Source of the DNA: Gnetum montanum
Taxonomy: Eukaryota; Streptophyta; Gnetopsida; Gnetales; Gnetaceae
Assembly (NCBI GenBank): GCA_015680685.1
Contig: MNCI01004872.1
Span: 2,075,376-2,139,375 of the forward strand
DNA: 64,000 nt
Direction: 5' to 3'
A model generated the notes under the pieces. The model did not search any database. It had not been told where the DNA came from and worked only from the letters and a program-made list of their open reading frames with translations. The position numbers and the translations under genes were made by a program. Positions 1 through 10,199 of this stretch are shown piece after piece (within the stretch, counting starts at the first letter, position 1; the number at the start of each line of letters is the position of its first letter).

Positions 1-130
1 TTTGATTACTTGCCAATCTAGGTTGCCTGGTCTAGCTACTAGCTTAGTTATATACATTTATAATATATATCTATAAATTGGCCGATAGAATCTTATAAGA
101 TTACAAGTAAGAAGTTCTTTGAGTAAAAAA

Positions 131-201
131 TTTCATGACTTCTGGATGAAGAACAAGATTTAAAAACCCAAATTTTCATGCCTTCTGGATGAAGAACAAG
201 A
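131..201. repeat. 28-bp direct repeat, 43-bp period
   Basis: Positions 131-158 and 174-201 are the same 28 bases with one mismatch; both contain CTTCTGGATGAAGAACAAG. This is a local tandem duplication with a diverged remainder. No function is evident. Confidence 0.85.
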
Positions 202-255
202 GTTATGTACCTTATTTTTCCTAAGGATGGGTTTTCTGAAAAAATAATTCCATGA

Positions 256-336
256 ATTAGTGTATGCTCTCACCCTCGGCCGAATTTGTTGAGAGTGAGA
301 GCATAAATTCGGCCAAGGGTGAGAGCATACACTAAT
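256..336. repeat. Long near-perfect hairpin
   Basis: Arms 256-287 and 305-336 are reverse complements over 32 bases with one mismatch, around a 17-base loop. The arms contain CTCTCACCC and GGCCGAATTT and are more G+C-rich than their surroundings. The loop repeats the GAGAGCAT word of the arm. It could be a small fold-back element or a recent inverted duplication. No flanking target duplication was found. Confidence 0.85.
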
Positions 337-1504
337 CATGAAAGTAGGACAAACCCCTTTTTCCACTTGTATTACCCAAAATATTTTACTTACCTAATTT
401 AAAAATATAGGTTAAATAAATAAAGAAGAATAATAAGCCAAGAAATAAAATCAAGGTTAAAAAACTCATTCATTTTCATCAATCACAAAATTAAGGGATG
501 TGGTTGTAGTTTTACCATAATGATTATATTGTTGGAAGCCCTAATTTGAAATGACAAGGATAATCTTACTTCTCAAATTCTTCATTAGAAATTAACTTCA
601 ATAACCTAGTAACTTGGAAGAATTATGTATCATACCAAATATAACCTAAGGTCTAGATAAAGAATGATGTTAACACATCTATGTTAGTCATGGTAGCATA
701 ATTGGTGAACTATGATTCTTAATAAATATGATTCATTAACATCATTTTTTGTTAACTTTTGGGATTTGACTTATTTACTAAGACTTCAAAATAGATGGAG
801 TATGCATTGACCAAAGAGATTGCATAGTGAATTGAAGGAAATTTCTTTTTCAAATCGGATTTCTCTTCCAAAGGCCACTTATGTATTTTAAAAATTAATG
901 AACACCATTTCTAGCTTTCATGTTAAAGTCTTCATAGAGGATGAATGACACTAAGTTTAGACTTGTATAAGTTAGGAATACTTTGCTATTTAAAATTTCC
1001 TCTACTTAGTCAATCAAGTAGAAACTTAACAATGTCTGACATTTGGGAATTTTGGACAGCAATAAAATCTTTGTTGATCACACATACACATCTTCTCAAT
1101 GACTGCATTTTAAGTACCAATGCCAAGACTATGTGGCTTCTTTAGAATCTAGATTGTTCTTTCTTTCCCATGACTTGAAGTTTTGGAATTTCAAAAATCA
1201 TGTCTTTCAACCTCCATTCAAATATTTATATTAATTCAAAATTTTCTTATTTGTAAAATATTGCATGACCATCCATGTTGTGTTTCTTGCAATAGGCTAA
1301 TCTATATGACTCAAAAGATGAATGACCAAAAGAATCATTTTTCTTGTAGACACCTTTGTATCCTTACTTTCTTAAATAGGGTTAAAATTAATATAGAAAT
1401 TTTCATGGAAATATTTTTTATAGACATAAGACATTAGCATTAAAATCTTAGAATGCATGAATGTTGATATTCATGATAGTCTAAGGTACAAGGTGGACAT
1501 AGTG

Positions 1505-2439
1505 TGGAGTAGGCTTACTCCTCTTAATTTAACCTTAAATTCCCACTAAATCTAGATATTGTAAAAGATAATTGGATATGCTAGAAATTAAGAAAACTAG
1601 CTATCTTTAATAAATAAAAGAAAATATTATAGTAGGTTCCACAATTAACAACATCAAATTGCTCACAACACTCAATGATGCTACAAAGCATGAGGCTCTA
1701 CAACCACATCACGATTTTCCTTAATGAAAGACATGATGACAAGAGAATCTCTCCCACAACTTAGGATTGAGATATCAACACATAAGCAAGACCAATAGTA
1801 GTGCATAGGCCAAACTTACATATAATTAATCTTGAGCTACAACCCAATCATGCACTCGCTCAATTGCTCTCATGACACTCTTGCCAAGAACGTCAACAAA
1901 TGACCATCTCATGATGATTAAACAAACATGAAGTAACATCCATATATTGAAAAATAAAGATAAGATACCTAGGAATCATTTCCCAAGCTTGACTTGAATA
2001 TTCTTATCTATTCTCATTTATTTCCATCTTCTTTCATTTGTTTCTCAAAGTGGAACTACAAATTTGAAAGTTTCCTTGGTCATACGGGTCACATTTAGCT
2101 TTGAACAGATATCTTCTACAAAATTCAACTTGCAAGAGAGATGTCTTTGATCCCTACGAGATGTCCCTATTACATAAGGGCTATCTTTGGTTTGATAGAG
2201 ACATATCATTAGAGATGTCTCTATACTATGAGAGACATCTCACCAAAGACATGTTAGTTCTAGCAAAGACATATCTACTCCCTACCAGATCTCTCTAGCA
2301 CTCAATAGATGTCTCTTGTGAATACTTTGTATTTGGAAAATATGTCTTCTTGACCTTCAAGATAACTTCATAGGGCCCAAAACTTGAAAACCATTCATAG
2401 GGATAAAGAAAGAAAATTAGAAGAGGTGTCCCTACACCA
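1505..2439 (-). repeat. 3' LTR of gypsy copy 1
   Basis: 935 bp. It aligns with 6468-6943 and with 35982-36975, sharing the start GGAGTAGG, the phrase GCATGAGGCT and the end CCTACACCA. On the minus strand it starts TGGTGTAGGG. It is about twice the length of its partner LTR, which has lost roughly 440-460 internal bases. It contains the phased box array at 2107-2314. Confidence 0.88.
2107..2314. promoter_or_regulatory. Phased AGAYRTCT box array, gypsy copy 1, 3' LTR
   Basis: Boxes start at 2107 (AGATATCT), 2139, 2159, 2179 (degenerate), 2199, 2213, 2233, 2247, 2267, 2287 and 2307. Exact AGATGTCT or AGACATCT occurs at 2139, 2213, 2233 and 2307. After the first gap of 32, steps are 20 or 14 bp, so spacers are 12 or 6 bp and their sequences are unrelated. 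Both orientations are mixed. The array lies in the U3 of the minus-strand LTR, about 125-330 bp from its start. A role as a transcription factor binding array is inferred. Confidence 0.75.
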
Positions 2440-2454
2440 ACTCTCCCCTCCTTT
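2440..2454 (-). promoter_or_regulatory. Polypurine tract of gypsy copy 1
   Basis: On the minus strand this reads AAAGGAGGGGAGAGT directly before the LTR start TGGTGTAGGG. It would prime plus-strand DNA synthesis. Confidence 0.85.
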
Positions 2455-2479
2455 AAAAAGTGAATTCAAATGAACAGAG

Positions 2480-2860
2480 TAGGGGTAGAAGTGATACTCC
2501 ACTCATAAATTTTTTTCTTATGGATCCATAAAACATCATCTATAGATTAAGTGCTTATGCCTCTTTACTTCTTGAGTGCTTGAAGCTTTCCTTCACTTGA
2601 GTATGATAGGCTTCCTCTCCATTGAGGGCTTGGACATGTCAATAGCCCTCTTCAACTCATTGATGCTATTCTATATGGTTTCCTCATCAATTTATTCATG
2701 ATAGTGAATAATATGTATAACATTAAATACAAAATATATACTAATATCATTTGGTAAAACAATCTCAAAAGCATTATTATTAATTTTGTCCCTAATTCTA
2801 AGAGGATCTATCTTCTTGGATTTTTACTTGAAGAAGTTGATACCTCTCAATCGCTTCTTC
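2480..2860 (-). pseudogene. Integrase C-terminus and chromodomain-like tail remnant, gypsy copy 1
   Basis: The minus-strand translation around 2690-2850 contains NNNAFEIVLPNDISIYFVFNV. It resembles the conserved stretch near the end of chromovirus integrases (...NAY.V.LP.....FNVADL). Further downstream (about 2480-2600) it is collinear with the tail at 37020-37150 in copy 2, where a WK...DDAVW core is visible. Several stops interrupt it. The catalytic integrase core that should lie upstream is missing (junction near 3010). Confidence 0.65.
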
Positions 2861-3009
2861 TTCAAGTGAACCCATATCAAGTTACCAATAAAAAAATTAG
2901 GTTTATGCTTTCCCTTATTCCTTTTGAGGTCTTTCTCTTGAGCCTTCTTTTCCAAATTTTTCTTTACCTATGCATGAAAATCTCTCATCTCTTTTCCTGT
3001 CATGTTACC

Positions 3010-3800
3010 ACAGTGCTTTTCAAACAAAATATTTTTCCTAAAATCATAATTAGGAACACATACCTTACCATTTTTGAATAATAGTTCATCTTAAATATGA
3101 TAGTCCCTCCATTGGTCTATCTTAGTCAATAATGGTGCCTTGAGGCTTTTTCACACCTATGCAAAATCTATATCATACTTATAAAAATGAAAAAAAAAAT
3201 CACCCATACCTTCAACATGAGACATGTTGAAATCCATCACATGAACCCTTGATAATGCATCAGCCATCATGCTGGCTTTTCCACTTTTATGTTGTAACAT
3301 AAAATTGAACTCTTGTAACTATGCAACCCACTTCATGTGCTTTACACTCAACTTCTTTTGGAAATTTAGAAACTAAAGTGCTTTGTGGTTCGTCATCAAG
3401 GTGAACTTCTTAAATAACATGTAATGTCTCCAATGCTTGATTTCTTGAAGAATAGTGTATAACTCATTCTCATTTAATCTATATTTCTACCTTGTCTCAT
3501 TCAAGTTTTATGAAAAAAAAAATCAACAAGCCTATCTTCTTGTGAAAGTATCCTACCAATGGCAAGTCCAGTTGCATCCACCTCCTCATGAAAAATATTT
3601 TAACAATATGGGATTTGAAGCATCACTTTACTAGTGATTTTTGCTTTTAATAAGTCAAAGCTCCTTTGGGTCTCATCTCCCCACCTAAATTCTCAATTCT
3701 TCTTTAGTAAAGCAATAATAGGTCAAGAAATACCACTAAATGTTTTTATGAACCTATGATAAAAGCTTGCTGAACCAAGGAATGATCTTACCTCTGTAAC
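3010..3800 (-). pseudogene. RNase H and linker remnant, gypsy copy 1, with integrase deletion junction
   Basis: Around 3240-3290 the minus strand reads KASMMADALSRVHVMDFNMS, matching the ADALSR motif that follows RNase H in gypsy polyproteins. The linker before integrase (DELLFKNGKVCVPNYDFRKN) follows. At about 3005-3015 the alignment to copy 2 jumps: the roughly 650 bases at 37400-38070, which carry the integrase core there, are absent here. Upstream (3300-3800) is decayed RNase H with stops. With no integrase this copy could not complete its own insertion cycle. Confidence 0.72.
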
Positions 3801-4480
3801 ATTCTTAGGAGTTGGCCAAATTTGTAATAGCTCATACCTTGGTATCTTCCATCCAAACTTGGTTTTTAGAAATCACGTTCCAAATATGTGATTTCCCTCT
3901 TGAAAAATGTCATTTATTTACATTGATTACTAATTATGCCTCCTCTAATTTAATAAAAACTCTCCTTAAGTGATCTAAATACTCCTCCTCATTAGTGCTA
4001 CACACTAAAATATCATCATAAAAGACAATATAATACTTACCAATTAATTCTTTTAGTACATCATGCATCAAAATCATGAATGTAGCAAGTGCATTTATGA
4101 GTGCAAATGGCATAATAAACCACTCAAAAGATGCATTTTGTGTTTTGATAATTATATTTTATTTATCATCAAGCTTGATTTGAATTTGATGGTAATAGCT
4201 CTTCATATAAATTTTGTTAAAACCTTCGCATTAATAAGGACATTAAGAATATCATCCATCCTTAGAATAGAAAACTTGTACCTCACTATTATCCTATCCA
4301 CTATCATGAAATCAATGCACAGCACCCATTCATAATTTTCCTTCTTTGGTACTAGCACCACTAGAACTACATAAAGTAAAATAGATTCCCTCACAAAGCC
4401 ATTTGTAAGTAACTCCTCTACTTGTCTTTGCAATTCAGCCTATTGATTTGGTACTATATGGTATTTTCTCTTGTTTTAAA
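3800..4480 (-). pseudogene. Reverse transcriptase remnant, gypsy copy 1
   Basis: An open stretch at 4203-4433 (minus) reads QVEELLTNGFVRES, then LVPKKENYEW, then CIDFMIVDRI and YKFSILRMDDIL, the first RT blocks of Ty3/gypsy. Further on, the catalytic box FYDDILV lies at about 4000-4020 with the aspartates intact, followed by NEEEYLDHLRRVF. Frameshifts and stops separate the blocks. It is collinear with 38820-39530 in copy 2. Confidence 0.85.
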
Positions 4481-4559
4481 TGGTAGCACTAGGGATGAAA
4501 TCAATTTGATGCTATATATTCATCATTGGTGGTAATCCATCCAATTCCTCCTTCAACAC

Positions 4560-6394
4560 CTTGGAAAATTTCTCCTTTAAGCCTTGCACACCTGTAGGAA
4601 GTTATGCCTACACATCATCATGGTTAGAAGCATAGTTGACAAAACAACAAAACTAAAGCTAGTTTTATCATGTTCCTTAATGTATTCCCTCTTTCCCATA
4701 AGGAGTTAGAAAGCATTAAGTGATCTTTTCTACCTCACTAGTTCAACTATCATAGGAATCAATTCATGGATTCCATCAAATCTAGCTACACTCTATAAAT
4801 TTCTATCTCCATCAAATTAATTATCATTGTCACAATTTAAATATCTATGAAGAATTAAATTAGCATAATTAGTTGTAAGCACATCACATTTCACCACATC
4901 ATGAAAACTCCTAATTTTAAGTTTTAAAATGCATTTTTCTATCACCTCATGAGATTAATCCATAGATAATGAATGTACCTTGTAGGGTCTTGGATGAGAA
5001 TTAGTTACCAAACCTAGTTTGGAAACTCTCCTAGATGAAATAACATTTTCTTGAACTCCCTCATTAATCAAAATATGAATTCATTCCCTACTAGTAAACA
5101 TCTAGTAACATTTTGAAATAACAACTTTCTAAGAGGATGATCTCCTCCATTCACATTCCTCATGAATGCACAAGAATTTAATTTAGAAACTTCTTCAATC
5201 TTGGGAGCATTGGGATTACCTTTCTAAAGAGATTAACTAGATGTCTTCTCCACTTATATGTTTTTCACATCCATTCCTTTCACTACCTAAAGAAGTAAAC
5301 ATTTTCATTTCTTATCTTTCCATTGTCGACACTTAAAGCATTGAATCCTAGATGGGTTATTACCTTGATTCTTTTCTTTCTTTCCTTGGTCCTTCTTGGC
5401 TTTGCCCTTCTCATCATCCTTTTCTATCTTGTTGTCATGACTATCATCTTTGTCCTCAAGTTTGGACTTGGATCCCTTATTAGATTTAGATCCCTTATTT
5501 CTTTCCTTGAAGTTTGTTTGCCTCCATTTCCAAAATCATTAAGTTTTATATTTTCCTTAAGTACCAAATCAGAAGTCTCAAAAAGAGTTTTAGACTTATA
5601 GAATGATAAATCTTGCTAATATGATAAATCCTAACGAGATTTAAGGTTTTTCATACTCCTTCCAGTTTATCTTAGCTTGATAGAATAATTCATAAAATTT
5701 GATGTAAGAATCCTTGACATCTCTCTTACGTTACCTTAGGAATTTCAACTTCATAATGATATCTTATTTCTAACAAGACTATTTAGATTTCCTCCTCAAC
5801 CTATATTTCATTAGATTCCAATCTCTAATATGTTGACAATTTTATCTTTCCTAACCTTGGGATTTCTTTTTCTATCAAGTAGAAGCCATACCTTCTAATT
5901 TCTATTCTGCAATAGGAACTCATAATTGATTTGGTACCTCTTGCATCTCAAAATTCTTTTCAAGTTCCTTCAGCCAACTTGATAAATAATTGGTGCCATC
6001 TATATCATTGAAAGTATTTGGTTCTACATATGGATTTTTGGCAACATTTCTAGACATCTTATCAACCCTTGACTCATCTTCCTCATCAGGATTACTATGA
6101 GAAGAAGTAGTGACCACTAATAGAGCTCTCGAAACTTTGATCTATGGGAGTGGATTTTCTTCCATTGGAATCCTTAGCTGATGAGTTCCAACACTTCCAT
6201 AGTTAAGAGACTTCCCCATCACCATTCAAATATGAATGCTTATCATCTTTACACATTAGAATATGGTTGGGACCTACATTTGTATCCACCTTGTAACTGA
6301 TCTCATTGAATTAAACAACCATTAGTTAAAAGATAGACTTCGTGCTCTCCATCTCTCTATTTAGGGATTGAACTTATTTCTTCGTAGGCACCAT
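4560..6394 (-). pseudogene. Gag-protease remnant, gypsy copy 1
   Basis: On the minus strand gag appears to start at the ATG at 6392-6394 (MVPTKK, then VQSLNREMES, coiled-coil-like). An open stretch at 5920-6117 ends GTNYLSSWLKELEKNFEMQ, the W..LE..F pattern of retrotransposon gag. Near 5322-5355 a half zinc knuckle, CFKCRQW, is visible in a Lys-rich region. The hydrophobic plus-strand frame at 5323-5601 is only the complement of that region. 4900-5120 aligns with the protease-region segment at 40010-40200 of copy 2. Stops occur throughout. Confidence 0.7.
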
Positions 6395-6444
6395 TTAAAT
6401 TTGATAAAAATATATAGAAAAATTCCAAAGAAATAATTAATCTA

Positions 6445-6460
6445 ACATGATTTGAAACCA
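6445..6460 (-). promoter_or_regulatory. Primer binding site, gypsy copy 1
   Basis: On the minus strand this begins TGGTTTCAAATCATG, a decayed form of the TGGTATCAGAGC site complementary to initiator methionine tRNA. It lies a few bases inside the 5' LTR. Confidence 0.6.
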
Positions 6461-6467
6461 ATAATGC

Positions 6468-6943
6468 TTGAGTAGGTTTACTCTTATTAATTTGATCTTC
6501 AATTCCCACTAAATTTAGATATTATGAAAGATAATTAAATATTCTAGAAAATGAGAATATTAGCTATCTTCCAATAACAAAAGAGAAGATTACCATAGGG
6601 TTTCACAACCTACAACATCAAATCACTTACAATATTCAATGATGTTACAAAGCATGAGGCTTTACAACCACAACGATTGTCATTAATTCAAGGTACAACT
6701 ACAAGAGAATCTCTCTCATAACTCAAAAAGACATATCTAGACTGTAAGAGATGTCTCAGTTCTAGCAAAGATGTCTCTATTCCCTGTTAAATGTGTCTAG
6801 CACTCAATAGACTTCCTCTACTAAGAGCCCACATTTAGCTAAGATGTCTTCTTGACCTCCAAGATGTCTCCACAAAGCTCAAAACCTACAAAAATCATAC
6901 ATAGGGATGAAGGAAGGAAATCAAAAGAGGTGTCCCTACACCA
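6468..6943 (-). repeat. 5' LTR of gypsy copy 1 (internally deleted)
   Basis: 476 bp. It aligns with both ends of 1505-2439 but lacks roughly 440-460 bp of the middle (equivalent to about 1760-2200). Ends agree with the TSD. The box array continues within it (6729-6816). Confidence 0.85.
6729..6816. promoter_or_regulatory. Phased AGAYRTCT box array, gypsy copy 1, 5' LTR
   Basis: Boxes start at 6729 (AGACATAT), 6749 and 6769 (both AGATGTCT), 6789 (AAATGTGT) and 6809 (AGACTTCC), all exactly 20 bp apart. Two more exact AGATGTCT words lie at about 6842 and 6862, again 20 bp apart. Confidence 0.72.
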
Positions 6944-7742
6944 TAGTGGATGTTCTCTTTCATTCAATAGGGATCTTGCAAGTACATTATATGTTGTGAT
7001 CTTCATACTTGGATTCTCTCCTGATTCATTCCCTATCATAGATATTATTTGCCTTATTGAAATAATTTATGATTCTCCATGATAATTGATCTTTGTCAAA
7101 TGATCTCATTACTAGCTGAATTAGTATAAATCTTCCTTTTGTTGTGGTTTATCAAATTATTCTTCAAATGCTCTATTTTTTGGATGGATAATAATTTGGC
7201 TTCATTTCCTAGACTCTTAATAACCTTTCTATCCTCCTTAGAACACTAACTTTGACAATTAGCTAATGATCAACTAAGGATTTGTAACCTCTTATAATTA
7301 TATGAATGATATAATTACCTAATACTAAGGTTCAAGATGGCCAATAATATTATATTTATTAGTATTAATCATTAAATTATTAGATGTGATTATTTGATCA
7401 AGGTTATAGCCTACTAAGGCATGATTTAAACTATCACCTAATTATCAACTTTCCAAATAACTAATCATATATTACCATTAGATTTAGAAGATAGAAAAAT
7501 ATTAGTAATAACTATTTATATGTTAGAAATTAACATCAAATACTTAAGTTATGTTAAATTAGGCTCTTGAGGCTCTTAGCCTCATTTTAAAGACAAAGAT
7601 TAAAAACTAATTTTCAAAGTTCTATAGGATGGATCTAACTTTGTCATTATATTTAGGAGGCTAAAATCTATTATAAATTACTATTTGTTTGATAAAAAGG
7701 CTTCCAAAATTAAAATTTATGGCTTTTAAGTTCAAAAATTTA

Positions 7743-7820
7743 GGCACAAATTTTAAGTCTTCCTAAGAGGTCATCCACCCTAGTACTACTATAGGACTAA
7801 CATGCTTAATTACAAAGTGT
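7743..7820 (-). pseudogene. 5S rRNA-like remnant (possible Cassandra-type element)
   Basis: On the plus strand GAGGTCATCCACCCTAGTAC, then TACT and, after a diverged patch, CATGCTTAAT match the reverse complement of the plant 5S rRNA 3' half (GGTCACCCATCCTAGTACTACT ... GCACGCTTAAC). Similarity extends towards the RNA 3' end (GGAAGACTT ... TTTGTGCC on the minus strand) and fades upstream. Plant Cassandra TRIM elements carry 5S sequence in their LTRs, so this may be such an LTR fragment; a dispersed 5S pseudogene is the alternative. I found no second copy, PBS or TSD here. Confidence 0.7.
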
Positions 7821-8444
7821 TTGTTCATGTTTATTATCAGTCAATCCAATTAACAAGGTTGATCAAATTTGGTTATGATTTTATTTTTAAATTTAATTTT
7901 TTCTATCTTATTTTGGTGCAAACTTGGAGTGTTCATGGTAGTTGGTCTTATACAAACCTATGATGTTGATGGTACCTATGAGCTTTAGGTTGATATACAT
8001 CTAGGGTAATTGTAGGATTCACAAATTCTATAGGTTAATACCATTGTAAATCCCAGTAGATTTTTCAAAGTAAAGGTTTGCTAGGTGGCATAGAAGAATG
8101 GTGAGGTATAGGTAGGTAATGCAAAAAGTGTAGGCAAGACATGGCATGCATATTAGAAAAGGCATAACAGAAAGGAAAGTAGCACAAGAAGTGCAATGAG
8201 AGAGATGATAGTAGGTGCAAATGATGATATGCTAAGTGAGGATAAGAAAGTCATGCGGTGACAAGAATGACAAGTGACTACTAGTAGATGGTGGTCCTAG
8301 ATGATCCTTTTAAAGGCTAGTACAAGGATGCGTGGACTTGTAAGGTGTTTCATGGCTCCTTAATTAGCTAACATGGCTTGCATATCCATGAAAATGTTTT
8401 ATTTTATTTTATTTCATATGATTGTAAGACCCAATTATAACCAT

Positions 8445-8548
8445 AATAACTAGCATGAAAACTACCATTATTTTTAATGAGTGTGACAAATGGCAATTGA
8501 ATTCATGCTAGGATATTTTTAATAACTAGCATGAAAACTACCATTATT
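8445..8548. repeat. 28-bp direct repeat, 76-bp period
   Basis: 8445-8472 and 8521-8548 are identical and include ACTAGCATGAAAACTACC. This is a short local duplication. Confidence 0.85.
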
Positions 8549-8847
8549 CATTGAACATTTGTAGCTATTGGTCAAGATATGCAGATAATATATTTTGATA
8601 ATGTTGATTCTATTAACAAGACCGAGGCTTTCTCCCCCTCCACCCAATGTTAATCTATTCATTGAATGTCCAATTTCCTACCCTAGAGGGAAGGTTTTTC
8701 AGGATTGGTTGTAAGGATGAAAATTTAAAAAGACATCTCGAAAATAGTTAGGCCTTTTATTTTGATTAATTTGGAGTTTCTTTTTTCTATAATACTCCTT
8801 TGATTTTGTAGTTTAGATTTTTATTTTTAATACATATATATTTGGAT

Positions 8848-8887
8848 CCACCACCACCACCACCCACTACCGCCACCCCCACGCCGN
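8848..8887. repeat. CCA-rich simple repeat with undetermined base
   Basis: A run of CCA triplets passes into a C-rich stretch and ends with an N at 8887. The N probably marks a sequencing or assembly difficulty in low-complexity DNA. Confidence 0.8.
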
Positions 8888-9667
8888 TAACCTTTATTAT
8901 TTTATTTTATCATATTATATTCTTCTAGATTGTTTTATACTATTATTTTTAAGTTACCATTGTATGTTACCTCATTATGTGGTTGTTTAGTTTTTTACAT
9001 TTAATCTCTTACTTGATGATGAATATTTACATAATTATTTTGATATATAAGTTATAAGTACTTAGCAGTAATTTACTATATAAGCTATGCAAATATTATT
9101 TAGGTATATTTAACCATAAGTACAATGGTGATGCATGTTATTTTTATTGATGACTTCATTAATTTATGTGAGCAAGTCTTTTTTACATGTTAATATTTTC
9201 TATGATTTATGTGGCTATATTTTATATAAAGGTTCGGTAAATAATCTATTTTTAGCAAGTTTTTTATGGAGCATTATAACACCCTAGTTCTAGAAACTAC
9301 TTTTTCTTTATTTGCATGTCTTATGACTTGAACCATTAATGTGTTATGCTTATCTTATTCTTGTATTTTAAGCTTGGTTCTTGTGATGTACTTTTGGCTT
9401 GTATGATACCTCAAAGTATGCCTTCCCTCATAAGGTCCTAATAACCTCAAAGTATGCCTTCCCTCATGAAGCCCATCTAATTCCTTAGGACTTATAGCAA
9501 GATAACCAGGGAAGGAATGAAATAAGCTTTTGATTCCTTACTTTAAGACACACAACCACATACAACAAATTATTGAGAATTGAGGTATCATATTTCAAAA
9601 TGAATGTATATAATTGCTTACTTGCTTGTTTGCTCAAAGCCTATTTTTTCCCTTTGAGGATGTCTTT

Positions 9668-9675
9668 CTTTTATA
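9668..9675 (-). promoter_or_regulatory. TATA box in copia A LTR
   Basis: Minus strand TATAAAAG, 67 bp downstream of the promoter-proximal box (9742) of the phased array. In the 5' LTR the equivalent (about 26313) is mutated to a CTATCAAAG form. Confidence 0.55.
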
Positions 9676-9741
9676 GCCTTTTTCTCCTCCATTTTCCCAT
9701 TGAAATCTGTACATCTTACTTTTTTTTTCTCCTTATAGGTG

Positions 9742-9916
9742 AGATGTCTTATTTAGACACAAGATGCCTTAATAAGATGTCTTGGCTTGGCATGAGATAT
9801 CTCATGCTTTGAGAATACATCTTACATGAGATCAAAGCTCTCAAAAGAGATGTCTTTCTATAGTGAGAGATGTATTATTAATCTTCATGACATCTTTGCT
9901 AGGATTTGCAATGTCT
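9742..9916. promoter_or_regulatory. Phased AGAYRTCT box array, copia A, 3' LTR
   Basis: Boxes start at 9742 (AGATGTCT), 9762 (AGATGCCT), 9775 (AGATGTCT), 9795 (AGATATCT), 9815 (ATACATCT), 9829 (weak), 9848 (AGATGTCT), 9868 (AGATGTAT), 9888 (TGACATCT) and 9909 (CAATGTCT). Steps are mainly 20, with 13-14 twice. The layout corresponds to the array in the partner LTR. Confidence 0.72.
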
Positions 9917-10199
9917 CATATTTTGTGATTTCCTATAAACCCTTGCATCTTGTCATGGACTCTAGCATTCTAGGTTGTTAATTCTTGCTCTTATCTCAAT
10001 CTCCTTGATATGCCAAATTCATCTTCCTTATACTTACAAGATTTCATAAAACACACTAACAAATTCTCCATTTTTCAAGGTTTTGATATATAAAAAGTTC
10101 ATCCTCATCATCCAAAAAGAAGTTTCCTAATGAAACTTCCCATACATATGTGCTCTTCCCTTCTTTCCATTTTTTTGCTTATTCAATATTAAACTATCT

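Larger units (their letters stand above)
1..1499. other. Left flank, no recognisable gene
   Basis: A+T-rich sequence with only short chance reading frames. It holds a 28-bp direct repeat (131-201) and a hairpin (256-336). The last bases before 1505 give the target site of the gypsy element that follows. I see no coding motif on either strand. Confidence 0.5.
1505..6943 (-). mobile_element. Ty3/gypsy chromovirus-like element, copy 1 (defective)
   Basis: A complete-ended but dead LTR retrotransposon on the minus strand. The plus strand starts TGGAGTAGG at 1505 and ends ACACCA at 6943. TAGTG flanks it on both sides (1500-1504 and 6944-6948), a 5-bp target duplication. On the minus strand the order is 5' LTR (6468-6943), methionine-tRNA-like PBS, gag, zinc knuckle, protease region, RT, RNase H, a deleted integrase, a chromodomain-like tail, PPT and 3' LTR (1505-2439). 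The order RT-RH-INT, and the C-terminal tail compared with the second copy at 35982, support a chromovirus-type gypsy assignment. Many stops show it cannot encode protein. Confidence 0.88.
6949..9407. other. Unassigned stretch between gypsy copy 1 and copia A
   Basis: No coding region recognised. It contains the 5S-like remnant (7743-7820), a 28-bp direct repeat (8445-8548), a CCA-rich run with one undetermined base (8848-8887), and otherwise A+T-rich sequence. Confidence 0.5.
9408..10103 (-). repeat. 3' LTR of copia A (truncated)
   Basis: It aligns with about 26090-26762 (CATGAAG, the GATTCCTTACTTTAAG phrase, the box array, then the CCATTTTTCAAGGTTTTG end). The part matching 25845-26090 is missing at its left side. 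A 24-bp tandem duplication, 9408-9431 and 9444-9467, sits at the broken edge. A minus-strand TATAAAAG is present at 9668-9675. Confidence 0.8.

Noticed and set aside
3800-4480. Endogenous pararetrovirus as source of the RT remnants
   Set aside because: Each RT is associated with LTRs, PBS, PPT and integrase in gypsy or copia order, so retrotransposons explain them.
5323-5601. Hydrophobic plus-strand frame resembling a membrane protein
   Set aside because: It is the complement of the Lys-rich gag region of gypsy copy 1; the same effect gives the frame at 24821-25111 over copia A gag.
6445-6460. tRNA gene fragments
   Set aside because: The methionine-tRNA-like words (also at 25832, 43730 and 52943) are primer binding sites next to LTRs; no cloverleaf was seen.
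8887-8887. Undetermined base as evidence of an assembly gap
   Set aside because: A single N in a C-rich simple repeat; sequence on both sides is continuous in character, so I treat it as a base-call ambiguity.
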